Source: Brevibacillus massiliensis (GTDB taxonomy: Bacteria; Bacillota; Bacilli; Brevibacillales; Brevibacillaceae). From it: a stretch of DNA of 32,253 bases. Positions 24,291-32,253 of this stretch are shown here, piece after piece. The translations under genes and the position numbers were made by a program. The first letter of the stretch is position 1. Each line of letters opens with the position of its first letter. The DNA lies in assembly GCF_000311785.1 (NCBI RefSeq), contig NZ_HE978541.1:16312-48564 (forward strand), read 5' to 3'. The notes under the pieces are model-generated. The model made no database searches and was not told where the DNA came from. It was given only the letters and a program-made list of their open reading frames with translations.

Positions 24291-25889
24291 ATGGCAGAAG
24301 TCGTTAGGGGAAACCTGTCTGCTATTTTTAGACTGAAAAACAGGAAAAAGCTGACTCTGATCATGTTGATCGCGGTGCTGCTGTTTGCAGCGGGAATCTT
24401 TGCTTATCAAAAATGGGTGTCGGCTAAAAATACAGGTGCTTTCATGCAAGTGCTAACTGTCAAGCGGGGGGATGTGACGGAAACCGTGGCTTCGTCCGGA
24501 ACCGTTCAGGCGTCCAAGCGTGTTTCGCTGTCTCTGGGCACGCAAGCAGACATTACGGCCATCCATGTACAGGTAGGGGATCAGGTAAAAGCGGGCCAGG
24601 TGCTCGCTGTGCTAGACGACTCCTCCGCACAGATCCAATTGAAGGCGGCGGAAGCCAACCTGTCGTCTGCGCTCGCAAAGCTGGCAGAGGCCAAAAAGCC
24701 GAAGACCGCGTCTGAAATGAGAGCACTTGAGGCAAATGTAAACCAGGCGAAGGCCGTATTGGATTCTGCCAGGAATTCCTACGATACGCAAAAAGCCCAA
24801 AACGACCTGGAAAAGGCAAAAATGAATTTGCAAAATGCCCAAAATACATATAACTCCCAAAAAGCCCTGTACGACGAGGGCGGTATCTCCAAAAGTGAAT
24901 ACGATCAAGCCAAGCAAAACCTTGATCAAGCGAAAATCGAATACGACAATGCCGTACTGCAAGCCAATCAATCGCAAGGGCAGTCCAAGAGCAGTCTGGA
25001 GCAGGCGCAATCTGCCTATGAGTCGGCAGTGTCGGCATTGCAGGACGCCAAGGACGGACCGGACGCCACAGCAGTCCAGTCGGCACAAGCTTCCGTGGAG
25101 CAAGCGGAGGCTCAGCTGCAGGAACAAAAAATGGCGCTGGAGAAACTGACGGTAAAAGCGCCCATGGATGGCGTTATTGTGGCGATCAATGGGAACCTGG
25201 GAGAACCGCCGTCCCAACCGTTTATCGTGATGGACAACTCCAACTCCGGCAATCTGGAGGTACTGGCACAGATCAGCGAAAGCGATATTGGCAAGGTAAA
25301 GGTAGGGCAAACGGCGACATTTACGTCCAACTCCTACCCCGACAAAGAATTTAACGGAAAAGTCACGTTGATTTACCCGGAAGCGACGATAGAATCAGGG
25401 GTTACCACCTACAAGGTTCTCCTCTCCGTAGACAACAAGGAGGGGCTGCTCAAAACGGGAATGTCCACGAACGTGAGCATTGAGGTCGGAACGCATAAAA
25501 ATGTGCTGTACGTCCCGCCTGCCGCCTTGAAATCCCAAAATGGAAAAGACGGCGTCTACCTCGCTGCGGCCAACGAGGGAACTGCCGGGTCCAGGCAAGG
25601 CAACAAGGGGGAGACTGGCGAGACCAGGCAAGGAACCGGAAGAGGAGGAAGCACAAACCTCCCGTTCCGCTTCCAAGAGGTGAAGATCGGCTACTTTAGT
25701 ACGGACAGGGTGGAAATCACAGAGGGATTGCGGGAAGGAGATCGAGTGGTGCTGACCATGGACACTTCCAGGTCGACTTCCTCCAGCAGCGGCCGGCAAA
25801 GCGGCCCGGGCGGATTCCCCGGCATGGGCGGCATGGGAGTTCCCGGCGGCGGATGGGGCGGCGGCGGTCAGAGAGTGATCAGCCGATGA
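24291..25889 (+). CDS. HlyD/MacA-type efflux adaptor protein (532 aa)
   Basis: A membrane-fusion protein that works with the ABC transporter encoded next, like YknX of Bacillus. One N-terminal membrane span (about 20-38) anchors it. The biotinyl-lipoyl half-motifs are seen in [33 protein letters not shown] (about 79-111) and, after the hairpin, [22 protein letters not shown] (about 285-306). Between them is a long alpha-helical coiled coil rich in Gln, Ala and Lys (about 113-280), longer than in YknX. The beta-barrel domain follows, and the tail is Gly/Ser/Met-rich (about 500-525). ATG at 24291 follows GGGGGAGGGAGAAAGAATC; an upstream TTG at 24270 would precede that site. The stop overlaps the next start (ATGA). 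Confidence 0.88.
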   Translation: MAEVVRGNLSAIFRLKNRKKLTLIMLIAVLLFAAGIFAYQKWVSAKNTGAFMQVLTVKRGDVTETVASSGTVQASKRVSLSLGTQADITAIHVQVGDQVKAGQVLAVLDDSSAQIQLKAAEANLSSALAKLAEAKKPKTASEMRALEANVNQAKAVLDSARNSYDTQKAQNDLEKAKMNLQNAQNTYNSQKALYDEGGISKSEYDQAKQNLDQAKIEYDNAVLQANQSQGQSKSSLEQAQSAYESAVSALQDAKDGPDATAVQSAQASVEQAEAQLQEQKMALEKLTVKAPMDGVIVAINGNLGEPPSQPFIVMDNSNSGNLEVLAQISESDIGKVKVGQTATFTSNSYPDKEFNGKVTLIYPEATIESGVTTYKVLLSVDNKEGLLKTGMSTNVSIEVGTHKNVLYVPPAALKSQNGKDGVYLAAANEGTAGSRQGNKGETGETRQGTGRGGSTNLPFRFQEVKIGYFSTDRVEITEGLREGDRVVLTMDTSRSTSSSSGRQSGPGGFPGMGGMGVPGGGWGGGGQRVISR

Positions 25890-26608
25890 AGGCAGTTATC
25901 CGGATTGAAGAGCTGAAGAAACAGTATCGAATCGGAGACCAGGAGATACAAGCGCTGCGCGGGGTGAACCTGCAAATCGACGAGGGGGATTTTGCCGCGA
26001 TCATGGGTCCGTCCGGTTCGGGAAAATCGACGATGATGAATGTGCTCGGCTGTCTGGACAAACCCACTTCAGGGGAGTTTTATCTCGATGATGAGCCGAT
26101 TTCAGAGGCGGATGACGATGAGTTGGCCGCCATCCGGAACCGGAAGATCGGGTTCGTGTTTCAAAACTTTAATCTGCTTCCCCGTACCAGTGCGGTTGAG
26201 AACGTGGAACTGCCCCTCTTGTACGCCGGTATCTCAGCCAAGGAGCGCCGGGAGCGGGCCGTCCGGGCACTGGAGAGCGTAGGGCTTGGCAATCGGCTGT
26301 ACAACAAGCCAAACGAGCTGTCGGGCGGACAGCAGCAGCGGGTATCGATAGCCCGGGCGTTGGTGAACAACCCGCTGATCCTGTTGGCGGATGAGCCGAC
26401 GGGTGCGCTGGACACCAAAACGAGCGTCGAGATCATGCAGATCTTTCAGCAGTTAAACGAGGCGGGCAAGACGATCATCCTGGTGACGCACGAACCGGAT
26501 ATTGCCCAATACGCCAAACGGCTCATCCGCTTTCGCGACGGTCAGATCGTTTCAAATGAATTGGTTTCCCAAAGAAGATGGGCAAACCCTGAGGAAGTGG
26601 GCAGATGA
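25886..26608 (+). CDS. MacB-type ABC transporter ATP-binding protein (240 aa)
   Basis: ATPase of the MacB/LolD/YknY group. Walker A is GPSGSGKST (about 40-48), the Q loop is [14 protein letters not shown], the signature is LSGGQQQR, Walker B is [12 protein letters not shown], and the switch His is in VTHEPDIA. Its length and the ALDTKTS and LPRTSA segments are typical of this group. ATG at 25886 overlaps the adaptor stop by four bases; a GTG at 25853 in the same frame would run into the adaptor's Gly-rich tail and is rejected. Its stop overlaps the permease start by four bases (ATGA), so the three genes form a tight operon. Confidence 0.93.
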   Translation: MKAVIRIEELKKQYRIGDQEIQALRGVNLQIDEGDFAAIMGPSGSGKSTMMNVLGCLDKPTSGEFYLDDEPISEADDDELAAIRNRKIGFVFQNFNLLPRTSAVENVELPLLYAGISAKERRERAVRALESVGLGNRLYNKPNELSGGQQQRVSIARALVNNPLILLADEPTGALDTKTSVEIMQIFQQLNEAGKTIILVTHEPDIAQYAKRLIRFRDGQIVSNELVSQRRWANPEEVGR

Positions 26609-27822
26609 ATTTTAGAGAAAGCTTGCGGGTCTCTTTTCGCAGCATCCAGACAAATAAGCTGCGCTCGTTTCTGACCATGCTGGGCATCATCATCGGCGTC
26701 TCTGCCGTGATCGCGATGGTTTCGATCGGGGAGGGAGCCTCGGCCAACGTCGCGTCGCAAATCAACGGATTGGGCAGCAACTTGTTGATTGTGACGCCTG
26801 GCCAGGCCAGACAGGGGCAGATCAGTTTGGGAGCGGGCTCGCTGAATACCTTGACTTTGGCCGATGCAGAAGCGATTGGAAAAAACGATTCAATCGCCGG
26901 GGTGGCTCCCAGCCTGACAAGTCGCGCACAATTGGTCTGGCGCAACCAAAACTATTCAACCTCGCTGGAAGGAACGACAGATGCCTTCCCCCAGGTGCGC
27001 AATACAGAGGTGCAGCAGGGCCGGTTTTTCAGCCATGTTGAGGTGACAGCCCAATCCAACGTGGCCGTCGTCGGCACCGAGGTGGTAGCCAATCTGTTCG
27101 GGGACAGCAGATTCAATCCCGTCGGCCAGACGATTCAACTGAACAAAATCCCGTTTCAGATCATCGGCGTGTTGAAAAGCCAGGGAAGCTCGGGGATGAC
27201 GAACAACGATGACAAGGTCCTCATTCCAATCACCACCGCGATGAACAGGGTAACCGGGAGCAAGAATGTAGGAAGCATATACGTTTCAGCCGCATCTGCC
27301 GATGTTTTGCCCCAGGCGCAATTCGATGTGCAAAATACGCTGCGGGCGCAGCACAATCTGAGGCCGCAGGCGGCAGACGACTTTCAGATCCGCTCGCAAT
27401 CGGAAATTCTTTCGACGGCGCAAGGGGTTACCAGCGTGATGACAACGCTGTTGTCGGGGATTGCCGCGATCTCTTTGGTCGTTGGCGGGATCGGCATTAT
27501 GAACATCATGCTGGTCTCTGTCACCGAGCGGACCCGCGAAATCGGCATCCGTAAGGCAATTGGCGCGACGCGCTGGGATATTCTGCGGCAGTTCCTGATT
27601 GAATCGGTTACCTTAAGCCTGCTCGGAGGGGGCATGGGCATTCTGATTGGCGCCGGGGCAGCCTTTCTCATCGGCAAGGCAACCGGCATGGCGATTTCGA
27701 TCAGCTTGCCGCCGATCATTTACGCTTTCCTCTCTTCGATGGCTGTCGGGGTCTTGTTCGGAGTGTATCCCGCCCGGAAAGCCGCCCAGCTCAAACCGAT
27801 CGACGCCTTGCGATACGAATAG
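26605..27822 (+). CDS. MacB-type ABC transporter permease (405 aa)
   Basis: Permease of the YknZ/MacB family: an N-terminal membrane span (about 20-42) in [20 protein letters not shown], an extracytoplasmic MacB periplasmic-core-like domain (about 50-245), then three spans of the FtsX domain (about 275-400). The family signature is [29 protein letters not shown] (about 308-336), and the end is [17 protein letters not shown]. With the adaptor and ATPase it would form a tripartite exporter for peptides or drugs, probably under control of the two-component system just upstream. YknWXYZ protects Bacillus from a toxic peptide; that role here is only an analogy. Confidence 0.93.
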   Translation: MNFRESLRVSFRSIQTNKLRSFLTMLGIIIGVSAVIAMVSIGEGASANVASQINGLGSNLLIVTPGQARQGQISLGAGSLNTLTLADAEAIGKNDSIAGVAPSLTSRAQLVWRNQNYSTSLEGTTDAFPQVRNTEVQQGRFFSHVEVTAQSNVAVVGTEVVANLFGDSRFNPVGQTIQLNKIPFQIIGVLKSQGSSGMTNNDDKVLIPITTAMNRVTGSKNVGSIYVSAASADVLPQAQFDVQNTLRAQHNLRPQAADDFQIRSQSEILSTAQGVTSVMTTLLSGIAAISLVVGGIGIMNIMLVSVTERTREIGIRKAIGATRWDILRQFLIESVTLSLLGGGMGILIGAGAAFLIGKATGMAISISLPPIIYAFLSSMAVGVLFGVYPARKAAQLKPIDALRYE

Positions 27823-27823
27823 G

Positions 27824-27854
27824 AAACACCGGCCCAGCAAGGCCGGTGTTTTAG
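27824..27854 (+). terminator. Terminator of the efflux operon
   Basis: AAACACCGGCC (27824-27834), loop CAGCAA, GGCCGGTGTTT (27841-27851), a perfect 11-base stem, with a short T run. It may also serve the convergent fnr gene. Confidence 0.8.
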
Positions 27855-27874
27855 CTTTGAGCCTTTGGTTTTCC

Positions 27875-28603
27875 TTAGATGCGGCAGATTTCTACGGGGC
27901 AGTTTTCGCAAGAGCAGACATCTTTCAAGTAGCCGATGTCGTCAATGCGGATGTAGCCGTCCGGAAACGCGAGCACTTGCTTTCGTTTTAAATCGTTCAG
28001 CATCCGGTTTACGCTCTCGCGGGTAGAGCCGATGTAGTCGGCCAATTCCGAGTGGGTCAGCTTTAGGTTGATGAGAATGCTTCCTCCCTGCTGGGGCACT
28101 CCATAGCAGTTGGCCAGCCGGATCAGGGTAGAGCACAAGGCGCCGGGTTTGCCGTACAGCATCAAATCGCGAAATTTGGTCTGGGTGATTCGATGCATGA
28201 GCCCCATCCATTTCATCATTTCCAACGACAATTGACTGTGCTGCCAAAGGAGGAGTTCCAAATCCGTCCTGTGCAAAATCCCCAGCACACAATCTTCCGT
28301 TGTCTTTGCGCTGAAGCTTTGCTTGGCATCGTGAAACGGGTCAAGGTGGCCAAACATGTCTCCTTCCCGAAACACGTACAAGACGAATTCCTTTCCGTTT
28401 TCAGTCGACTTTGTAATTTTTACCCGTCCGCTGTAGAGGAAGTACAGCTTGTCGGACGACTCCCCTTCCATGAAGATGTGGGAATGGGCCGGGAGCTTGC
28501 ATTCATGCATGATGCCGGTCAGCAGCTTGAAATTCGCTCTTGAGAAGAATTTTGTATTTTGGACAGGACCCTCATGATTGACAGGAGTAAACAACATGTT
28601 CAT
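27875..28603 (-). CDS. fnr: Fnr, oxygen-sensing Crp/Fnr-family regulator (242 aa)
   Basis: Cyclic-nucleotide-like sensor domain (about 20-125), then a long dimer helix, and a C-terminal helix-turn-helix (about 184-205) with THSELADYIGSTRESVNRML. The C-terminal tail holds Cys232, Cys235 and Cys240 (C-x2-C-x4-C, in CENCPVEIC). That is the Bacillus Fnr pattern, in which the [4Fe-4S] cluster is held by three C-terminal cysteines and one Asp; Asp146 in TKFRDLMLY is the likely fourth ligand. It controls anaerobic genes. The first ATG (28603) touches the ribosome binding site AAGGAGAG, so the ATG at 28597 may be the true start. A Fnr box lies at -41.5, so it probably activates its own gene. Confidence 0.92.
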   Translation of the reverse strand: MNMLFTPVNHEGPVQNTKFFSRANFKLLTGIMHECKLPAHSHIFMEGESSDKLYFLYSGRVKITKSTENGKEFVLYVFREGDMFGHLDPFHDAKQSFSAKTTEDCVLGILHRTDLELLLWQHSQLSLEMMKWMGLMHRITQTKFRDLMLYGKPGALCSTLIRLANCYGVPQQGGSILINLKLTHSELADYIGSTRESVNRMLNDLKRKQVLAFPDGYIRIDDIGYLKDVCSCENCPVEICRI

Positions 28604-28634
28604 CTCTCCTTATGCAACGAGGCCGCTGTCTTTT

Positions 28635-28680
28635 AGTATAAAGAATACAGAGAGGCATAAACTGTGATATTTCTCACAGT
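28635..28680 (-). promoter_or_regulatory. Fnr box and promoter of fnr
   Basis: ACTGTGA-TATTTC-TCACAGT (28661-28680) is a perfect palindrome with the TGTGA-N6-TCACA Fnr consensus. On the minus strand a TATACT -10 lies at 28635-28640. The expected start near 28629 puts the box centre at about -41.5, the class II activator position. Confidence 0.8.
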
Positions 28681-28700
28681 TGTGTGTCGATAAAGACAAT

Positions 28701-28733
28701 AAAGTTTCCTTCACTTGTCGGTGAAGGAACTTT
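28701..28733 (-). terminator. Hairpin downstream of the small membrane gene
   Basis: AAAGTTTCCTTCAC (28701-28714), loop TTGTCG, GTGAAGGAACTTT (28721-28733), with one bulged base. On the minus strand it is followed by a moderately T-rich stretch, so it may end transcription of the gene at 28783-29007. Confidence 0.45.
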
Positions 28734-28782
28734 TCCAAGCAGTATGGTCATCGCCTGCGCGAAAGCTTGGCGCCGGCCTGAT

Positions 28783-29007
28783 TTAGTAAAAAAAACCGTG
28801 TGCGATTCCTCCGACAACTCCCAGGACGATAGCCCACCAGGCAAGGGTCTTTGCCGGGCTAAACAGTGTAATGATCCCCAAGATGACACCGATTGCTCCA
28901 AACAAAAACGGTGACCAAAGGAAAGCGAGGATCCCGGCAACAATTCCGATCCAACCAGTCCACAACGCCCAGGTATCGACGTCGCGGCGCTCTTTTGCGT
29001 CGGCCAT
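28783..29007 (-). CDS. Small membrane protein of unknown function (74 aa)
   Basis: ATG at 29007 follows GCAAGGAGGTGTGACAA, a near-perfect ribosome binding site. After a polar start (MADAKERRDVDTW) there are two to three hydrophobic spans: about 15-32 (WTGWIGIVAGILAFLWSP), 34-50 and 55-73. The repeated G-rich spans resemble short DUF308-like or 'SPW/DUF4190-like' membrane proteins, but I do not recognise a defined family. It lies upstream of fnr on the same strand, with the Fnr box between them, so it is not under that box. A role cannot be given. Confidence 0.7.
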   Translation of the reverse strand: MADAKERRDVDTWALWTGWIGIVAGILAFLWSPFLFGAIGVILGIITLFSPAKTLAWWAIVLGVVGGIAHGFFY

Positions 29008-29128
29008 TTGTCACACCTCCTTGCAATCATTATCTCCTCATCCTCTCCGGAGTATGAACGGGCTTCCTGGTGACAAGCAGGGAGACCTGGTCGTTTTCGC
29101 CACGCGGGGAAATTTGTGTCTGAGCAAG

Positions 29129-29157
29129 TTGACACAATCCGAAAAGAAAAGTACATT
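29129..29157 (+). promoter_or_regulatory. Promoter of the nitroreductase gene
   Basis: TTGACA (29129-29134), 17-base spacer, TACATT (29152-29157), 52 bases before the ATG. Confidence 0.65.
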
Positions 29158-29209
29158 ACAGACGAAAACTTGCGGAAAAATAAGGGAACACAAAGGAGGA
29201 ATTGTCAAG

Positions 29210-29782
29210 ATGGAACTGATGGAGGCAATCAAAGGGAGAAGGTCCGTCGGTGTTGTCAAACCGGAGGAACCGCCAGTCGCGCTGATCGAACAGGTGCTTG
29301 AGGCGGCTACATGGGCGCCCAACCACCACCATACCGAGCCGTGGAAGTTTTTTGTCCTGAGAGGGGCAGCACGCAGCCGGCTTGGGGAAGCCATGGCTGA
29401 CATCGTCGCACGGCAGCTGGATGAGCAGGACTCGGAAGAATCCCGCAAAAGGCTGGAACGCGAACGGAGCAAGCCGCTGCGGGCACCTGTACTGGTTGCA
29501 GTCGCTGTAAGCCCATCCGATAAACCAAACGTGGTTGAATTGGAAGAAGTGGAAGCGGTCGCCTGTGCCGTGCAAAATATGCTGCTGTCAGCTCATTCGC
29601 TTGGCCTTGGGGCGGTGTGGCGGACCGGGGAGATTACATATGAGCCTGAGCTGAAAGCTTTTTTCCAACTGTCGGAAAGAGAAAAACTGCTCGGTTTTAT
29701 CTACATCGGGTATCCCAACATGGAGATTCGCCCGGGAGCAAGGACACCATTCCAGGAAAAGACGGTCTGGCTTGATCAATAG
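29210..29782 (+). CDS. Nitroreductase-family protein, YdjA-like (190 aa)
   Basis: FMN-dependent NAD(P)H oxidoreductase fold. The N-terminal FMN-binding motif KGRRSVGVVKPE (8-19) and the segment EAATWAPNHHHTEPWKFFVL (about 33-52) are the hallmark of the YdjA-like nitroreductase branch, which has APNHH in place of APSG. The middle helix and GLGAVWRTGEITY (about 131-143), then LLGFIYIGYP (about 160-169), complete the family. ATG at 29210 lies 9 bases after AAAGGAGGA; the open frame reaches back to 28871, but without a start signal. It is a single gene with its own promoter. The physiological substrate is unknown. Confidence 0.88.
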   Translation: MELMEAIKGRRSVGVVKPEEPPVALIEQVLEAATWAPNHHHTEPWKFFVLRGAARSRLGEAMADIVARQLDEQDSEESRKRLERERSKPLRAPVLVAVAVSPSDKPNVVELEEVEAVACAVQNMLLSAHSLGLGAVWRTGEITYEPELKAFFQLSEREKLLGFIYIGYPNMEIRPGARTPFQEKTVWLDQ

Positions 29783-29822
29783 CCCGCTCGCAAACTGCTT
29801 GCGGCTGTGGGCTTGCGTCAAC

Positions 29823-29850
29823 TTGACAGCCGGGTGACAAGTGATATGAT
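29823..29850 (+). promoter_or_regulatory. Promoter of nagA-nagB
   Basis: TTGACA (29823-29828), 16-base spacer, TATGAT (29845-29850), 33 bases before nagA. No clear operator palindrome is seen nearby. Confidence 0.7.
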
Positions 29851-29883
29851 TCAGATAACGACACAGGGGAAGGCTACAGAAAA

Positions 29884-31041
29884 ATGGACAAAATCAAGAA
29901 CATCAACATACTTACAGAAACTGGTTATGTGACGAACGGTTGTTTATGGATGGAAGCGGGGAAAATTGTTCATATCGGCCCGGAGGATGGAACGGACGCC
30001 GCGTCTGTCTACGACGGGCAAGGCGGGACGCTGGTTCCCGGCTTTATTGACCTGCATGTGCACGGCGGTGCAGGTTCTGATTTTATGGACAGAGATGTGG
30101 AAGGAATCAAAGCGATCTGCCGTTTTCACGCCAAGCACGGGACGACTGGACTGCTCGCGACTACGATGACGGCGCCGATCGAGGTGACAGAAGAGACGAT
30201 TCGCTTTTACCGGCAGCCGCTGCAGACGGACGGCTCAGCCATTCTGGGCATGCACCTGGAGGGGCCGTTCATCAACAAAGCGTACAAAGGAGCGCAAAAC
30301 GATGCGTGGATTGAGCCGCCGACCGTGGAGAATATGCAGCGGGTGCTGGATGCGGCAGGCGGCGGTCTGGTAAAGATGATGACGCTGGCGCCGGAGCTGG
30401 TCGATGACGATCAGGTGTTTACCCTTCTGCAAGAGAGAGAGATCATCATCTCGGTCGGTCATTCCGATCTTGACTACCAAGGGGGCTGCCGCTGCATGAA
30501 ACGGGGGCTCAGCCACGCCACGCATCTGGGAAATGCCATGCGCGGCTTTCACCACCGAAATGTCGGGGTGATCGGGCTGGTGATGGAACAGCGGGAAATG
30601 ACCTTTGACCTCATCGCCGACGGCATTCATGTTGCTCCCGAGCTGATCCGCTTGCTGACGCGGATCTGTTCGCTTGATCAGCTGATGCTGATCACGGATG
30701 CGATGCGAGCCGCCGGTCTTGCCGACGGCCGTTACGAATTAGGCGGTCAGGAAGTAACGGTGCACGGCAAGGAGGCCCGGCTGGCAAACGGCAGTCTGGC
30801 AGGAAGCTTGCTGACGCTGGATGTGGCGCTGCAAAATGTGATGCGCTTTACCGGCCTGCCGCTGGAGCAGGTCATCCCCCTGTTGACGAGCAATCCTGCG
30901 CGAAAGCTGGGATTAGCCGACCGCAAGGGAACCATCGCCGTTGGGAAAGACGCCGATCTGGTACTGTTAGATAAAAACCTTGAAGTCCAGGCTACCTGGG
31001 TGGAAGGGAAAAGGATTGGGTTGGAGGAGAAACATTCGTGA
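29884..31041 (+). CDS. nagA: N-acetylglucosamine-6-phosphate deacetylase (385 aa)
   Basis: Removes acetate from GlcNAc-6-phosphate in amino-sugar use and cell-wall recycling. TIM-barrel amidohydrolase with His58 and His60 in DLHVHGG, Glu126 in GMHLEGPF, His193 in SVGHSDL, His214 in SHATHLGNAM and catalytic Asp272 in LITDAMRA. The GAGSDFMD segment and the THL.NAM motif are NagA-specific; the usual aromatic or Phe in THLFNAM is Gly here. ATG at 29884 follows AGGGGAAGGCTACAGAAA. Its stop overlaps the GTG of nagB by four bases. No GntR regulator (nagR) is in the window, so control cannot be judged. Confidence 0.95.
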   Translation: MDKIKNINILTETGYVTNGCLWMEAGKIVHIGPEDGTDAASVYDGQGGTLVPGFIDLHVHGGAGSDFMDRDVEGIKAICRFHAKHGTTGLLATTMTAPIEVTEETIRFYRQPLQTDGSAILGMHLEGPFINKAYKGAQNDAWIEPPTVENMQRVLDAAGGGLVKMMTLAPELVDDDQVFTLLQEREIIISVGHSDLDYQGGCRCMKRGLSHATHLGNAMRGFHHRNVGVIGLVMEQREMTFDLIADGIHVAPELIRLLTRICSLDQLMLITDAMRAAGLADGRYELGGQEVTVHGKEARLANGSLAGSLLTLDVALQNVMRFTGLPLEQVIPLLTSNPARKLGLADRKGTIAVGKDADLVLLDKNLEVQATWVEGKRIGLEEKHS

Positions 31042-31781
31042 TACAAGTAAAAATCGTGGATGATTACGCAGAAATCAGCCGATTCGCGGCAGAAGAAATC
31101 CTTGCCGGGTGGCGGAAAAACCCCCGGATTGTGCTGGGCTTGGCAACGGGGGCAACCCCGGTCGGCATGTACCGGGAGCTGGTGAAGCAATACCGGGAGA
31201 ACAACCTGGACTTCTCCGGGATCACCACGTTCAACCTGGACGAGTACTATCCGATCGCACCGGAGCATCCGCAAAGCTATCGCCATTTTATGCAAGAGCA
31301 ATTATTTGACCACGTGAATATAAAACCGGAGCAGACACATATACCGAATGGCGCCGCTGACGATGTCGAACAGGAGTGCAGCCGATACGAAGCAGCCTTG
31401 AAAGCGTCGGGCGGCATTGATATACAAGTGCTGGGGATCGGGGAGAACGGACACATCGGCTTTAACGAACCGGGCACGTCGTTTGAATCCGGCACCCATA
31501 AAGTGAAATTGGCGGAGAGCACGATTCAGGCGAATTCCCGGTTTTTCAAGGACGAGTCACAGGTTCCCCGCTACGCTCTGACGATGGGGATTCGCACCAT
31601 TATGGCCAGCAGGAAAATTTTGCTTCTGGCCAGTGGTGAACGGAAGGCGAAAGCCGTCGCGGCAATGGTACAGGGACCGGTAACGGAGGATGTGCCTGCG
31701 TCCATCCTGCAGCGGCATCCCGATGTCCTGTTGATCGCCGACAAGGCGGCGGCTGGTCTGTTGAATCACTTGGTGAAGTAG
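31038..31781 (+). CDS. nagB: Glucosamine-6-phosphate deaminase (247 aa)
   Basis: Converts GlcN-6-phosphate to fructose-6-phosphate and ammonia, the step after NagA. The sugar-phosphate loop LGLATGATPVGMYREL (33-48), the general base Asp68 in TFNLDEYYP, and GIGENGHIGFNEPG (133-146) with His139 are all present. Its length matches the short, non-allosteric Bacillus NagB type, not the longer E. coli enzyme. GTG at 31038 overlaps the nagA stop (GTGA). The pair forms a two-gene operon. Confidence 0.95.
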   Translation: MIQVKIVDDYAEISRFAAEEILAGWRKNPRIVLGLATGATPVGMYRELVKQYRENNLDFSGITTFNLDEYYPIAPEHPQSYRHFMQEQLFDHVNIKPEQTHIPNGAADDVEQECSRYEAALKASGGIDIQVLGIGENGHIGFNEPGTSFESGTHKVKLAESTIQANSRFFKDESQVPRYALTMGIRTIMASRKILLLASGERKAKAVAAMVQGPVTEDVPASILQRHPDVLLIADKAAAGLLNHLVK

Positions 31782-31832
31782 AAGAAATTGGCTTGGAATC
31801 TTCTGTTGGAATAATATCGCAAACACCTGTTC

Positions 31833-31841
31833 TGATATAAT
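31833..31841 (+). promoter_or_regulatory. Extended -10 promoter of the toxin-like gene
   Basis: TGATATAAT (31833-31841) has the TGn extension and a perfect TATAAT; the -35 region is poor. A transcript would start near 31848 and have a leader of about 65 bases. Confidence 0.55.
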
Positions 31842-31912
31842 ATATAGGCAAGTACATAAGACGTGGCTCTCAAGGGAGCGGCTCATCTCCCGAAGTCAGA
31901 AATGAAACACTC

Positions 31913-32008
31913 ATGCTGATGTTCCAGTTTGGCGGCTTTATAGTCGCCTTGCTGAGTCTCATCGCGGTGATCGATAATGCCCTTACAAAAAGAAACGACC
32001 GCCCTTGA
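31913..32008 (+). CDS. Putative type I holin-like toxin peptide (31 aa)
   Basis: ATG at 31913 opens MLMFQFGGFIVALLSLIAVI followed by DNALTKRNDRP and a stop. This matches the Hol_Tox type of Firmicute peptide toxins (single hydrophobic span after 'e.L.LM..FG.fii.LL.L', then a basic tail); the family includes TxpA/BsrG-like toxins of type I systems. The in-frame codons before the ATG (VRNETL) also fit the family's 'ETLMLM' start, so the true start may lie upstream, or a base may be missing; no good ribosome binding site is seen at 31913. The last codons lie in a 13-base stem whose other strand acts as a terminator for a converging RNA. Confidence 0.6.
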   Translation: MLMFQFGGFIVALLSLIAVIDNALTKRNDRP

Positions 32009-32035
32009 GCTTTCCAGGCTAAGGCGGTCGTTTCT
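31991..32035 (-). terminator. Terminator of the antisense RNA
   Basis: A 13-base perfect stem (31991-32003 with 32023-32035), with T5 after it on the minus strand. It spans the end of the toxin coding sequence. Confidence 0.7.
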
Positions 32036-32079
32036 CGACAGGATTGAGCCGTCCCTCTGAGGGAACGTCTGTTGAACTG

Positions 32080-32111
32080 GATCAGGATGCTCCAACATCC
32101 TGATCTTTTTT
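32080..32111 (+). terminator. Terminator of the toxin transcript
   Basis: GATCAGGATG (32080-32089), loop CTCCAA, CATCCTGATC (32096-32105), then TTTTTT. A second small hairpin TCCCT-CTG-AGGGA lies at 32052-32064. Confidence 0.8.
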
Positions 32112-32253
32112 AGTGTAACCACTGTTGCAAACGCGCACACATCTATGTATCCCTATTATCACCTGGTGATTATGATGTAAACATTTGCGTTCCGAATCAG
32201 TGTCAAATACTTTGTGTGCCTAACCTTATTTTTTTGTGAATTAATTTTCTATG
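32112..32253. other. Intergenic end of the window
   Basis: No coding sequence is seen. It holds the probable antisense promoter, a palindrome ATCACC-T-GGTGAT (32158-32170) that overlaps it, and AT-rich sequence leading out of the window. Confidence 0.5.

Larger units (their letters stand above)
31982..32150 (-). ncRNA. Probable antisense antitoxin RNA
   Basis: On the minus strand a likely promoter (TTTACA at 32176-32181, -10-like TAATAG or GATAAT around 32153-32160) faces a strong terminator formed by GAAACGACCGCC and its complement (31991-32003 and 32023-32035), then TTTTT. A transcript of about 165 bases would overlap the 3' part of the toxin mRNA, which itself ends at 32111. Convergent overlapping ends are the usual design of type I toxin-antitoxin pairs such as bsrG/SR4 and txpA/ratA. 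The promoter is the weakest part of the call. Confidence 0.5.

Noticed and set aside
24553-25310. Minus-strand open frames over the adaptor gene
   Set aside because: Caused by the repetitive, stop-poor coiled-coil coding sequence of the adaptor on the plus strand.
29783-29820. Hairpin after the nitroreductase gene as a terminator
   Set aside because: AGCCC/GGGCT and GCAA/TTGC can pair, but the structure is interrupted and no T run follows.
1-32253. CRISPR array or intact insertion sequence
   Set aside because: No regularly spaced repeats, and no transposase or terminal inverted-repeat pair, were recognised by eye on either strand.

Overview
The window looks like chromosome from an endospore-forming member of the Bacillales, most like the Brevibacillus/Paenibacillaceae side of the order. 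The grounds are a full prkA-yhbH sporulation pair, a Fnr of the Bacillus C-terminal-cluster type, strong Shine-Dalgarno sites, frequent GTG/TTG starts and moderate GC. No database search was possible, so the genus is an inference. Gene names rest on recognised motifs and family resemblance.

Layout. 1-1860 is a decayed zone: an FAD monooxygenase gene with two frameshifts, the start of a 3-hydroxyisobutyrate-dehydrogenase-like gene, minus-strand remnants of a plasmid/ICE-type parA-parB pair, and a tRNA-Leu(CAA) gene that keeps its promoter and 3' half but has lost its 5' half. 1981-6461 holds housekeeping genes: a family-4-type uracil-DNA glycosylase overlapping an NCS2 permease, a convergent B3/B4-domain protein, then rnhA and queG. 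6558-7854 is a second scar, where an adaA 5' fragment is joined to fragments of an amino-acid permease ahead of an intact ogt. 7884-10517 carries an Amidase_6 protein, trmL, a HAD hydrolase and an unlisted 30-residue membrane peptide on the minus strand. 10777-13849 is prkA-yhbH.

13767-21963 is the most distinctive region: a LysR regulator divergent from an apparent catabolic operon. The operon has an SDR gene (now broken), an MHS-family transporter, a ketopantoate-reductase-like enzyme, an M20 metallohydrolase, an M28-like metallohydrolase with an altered active-site motif, and a polysaccharide-deacetylase-fold protein resembling cyclic imidases. Together they suggest uptake and stepwise opening or hydrolysis of a cyclic imide or amide; the substrate is unknown.

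22106-27822 is a two-component system followed by a three-gene MacA/MacB-type (YknXYZ-like) efflux operon; both promoters share a candidate response-regulator site. 27875-29782 holds fnr with a perfect upstream Fnr box, a small membrane protein and a nitroreductase. 29884-31781 is nagA-nagB. The last 470 bases look like a type I toxin-antitoxin locus with a Hol_Tox-like peptide and a convergent antisense RNA.

A theme of the window is gene decay by deletions and one-base indels, several of them in homopolymers. Some of these may be sequencing errors rather than biology.
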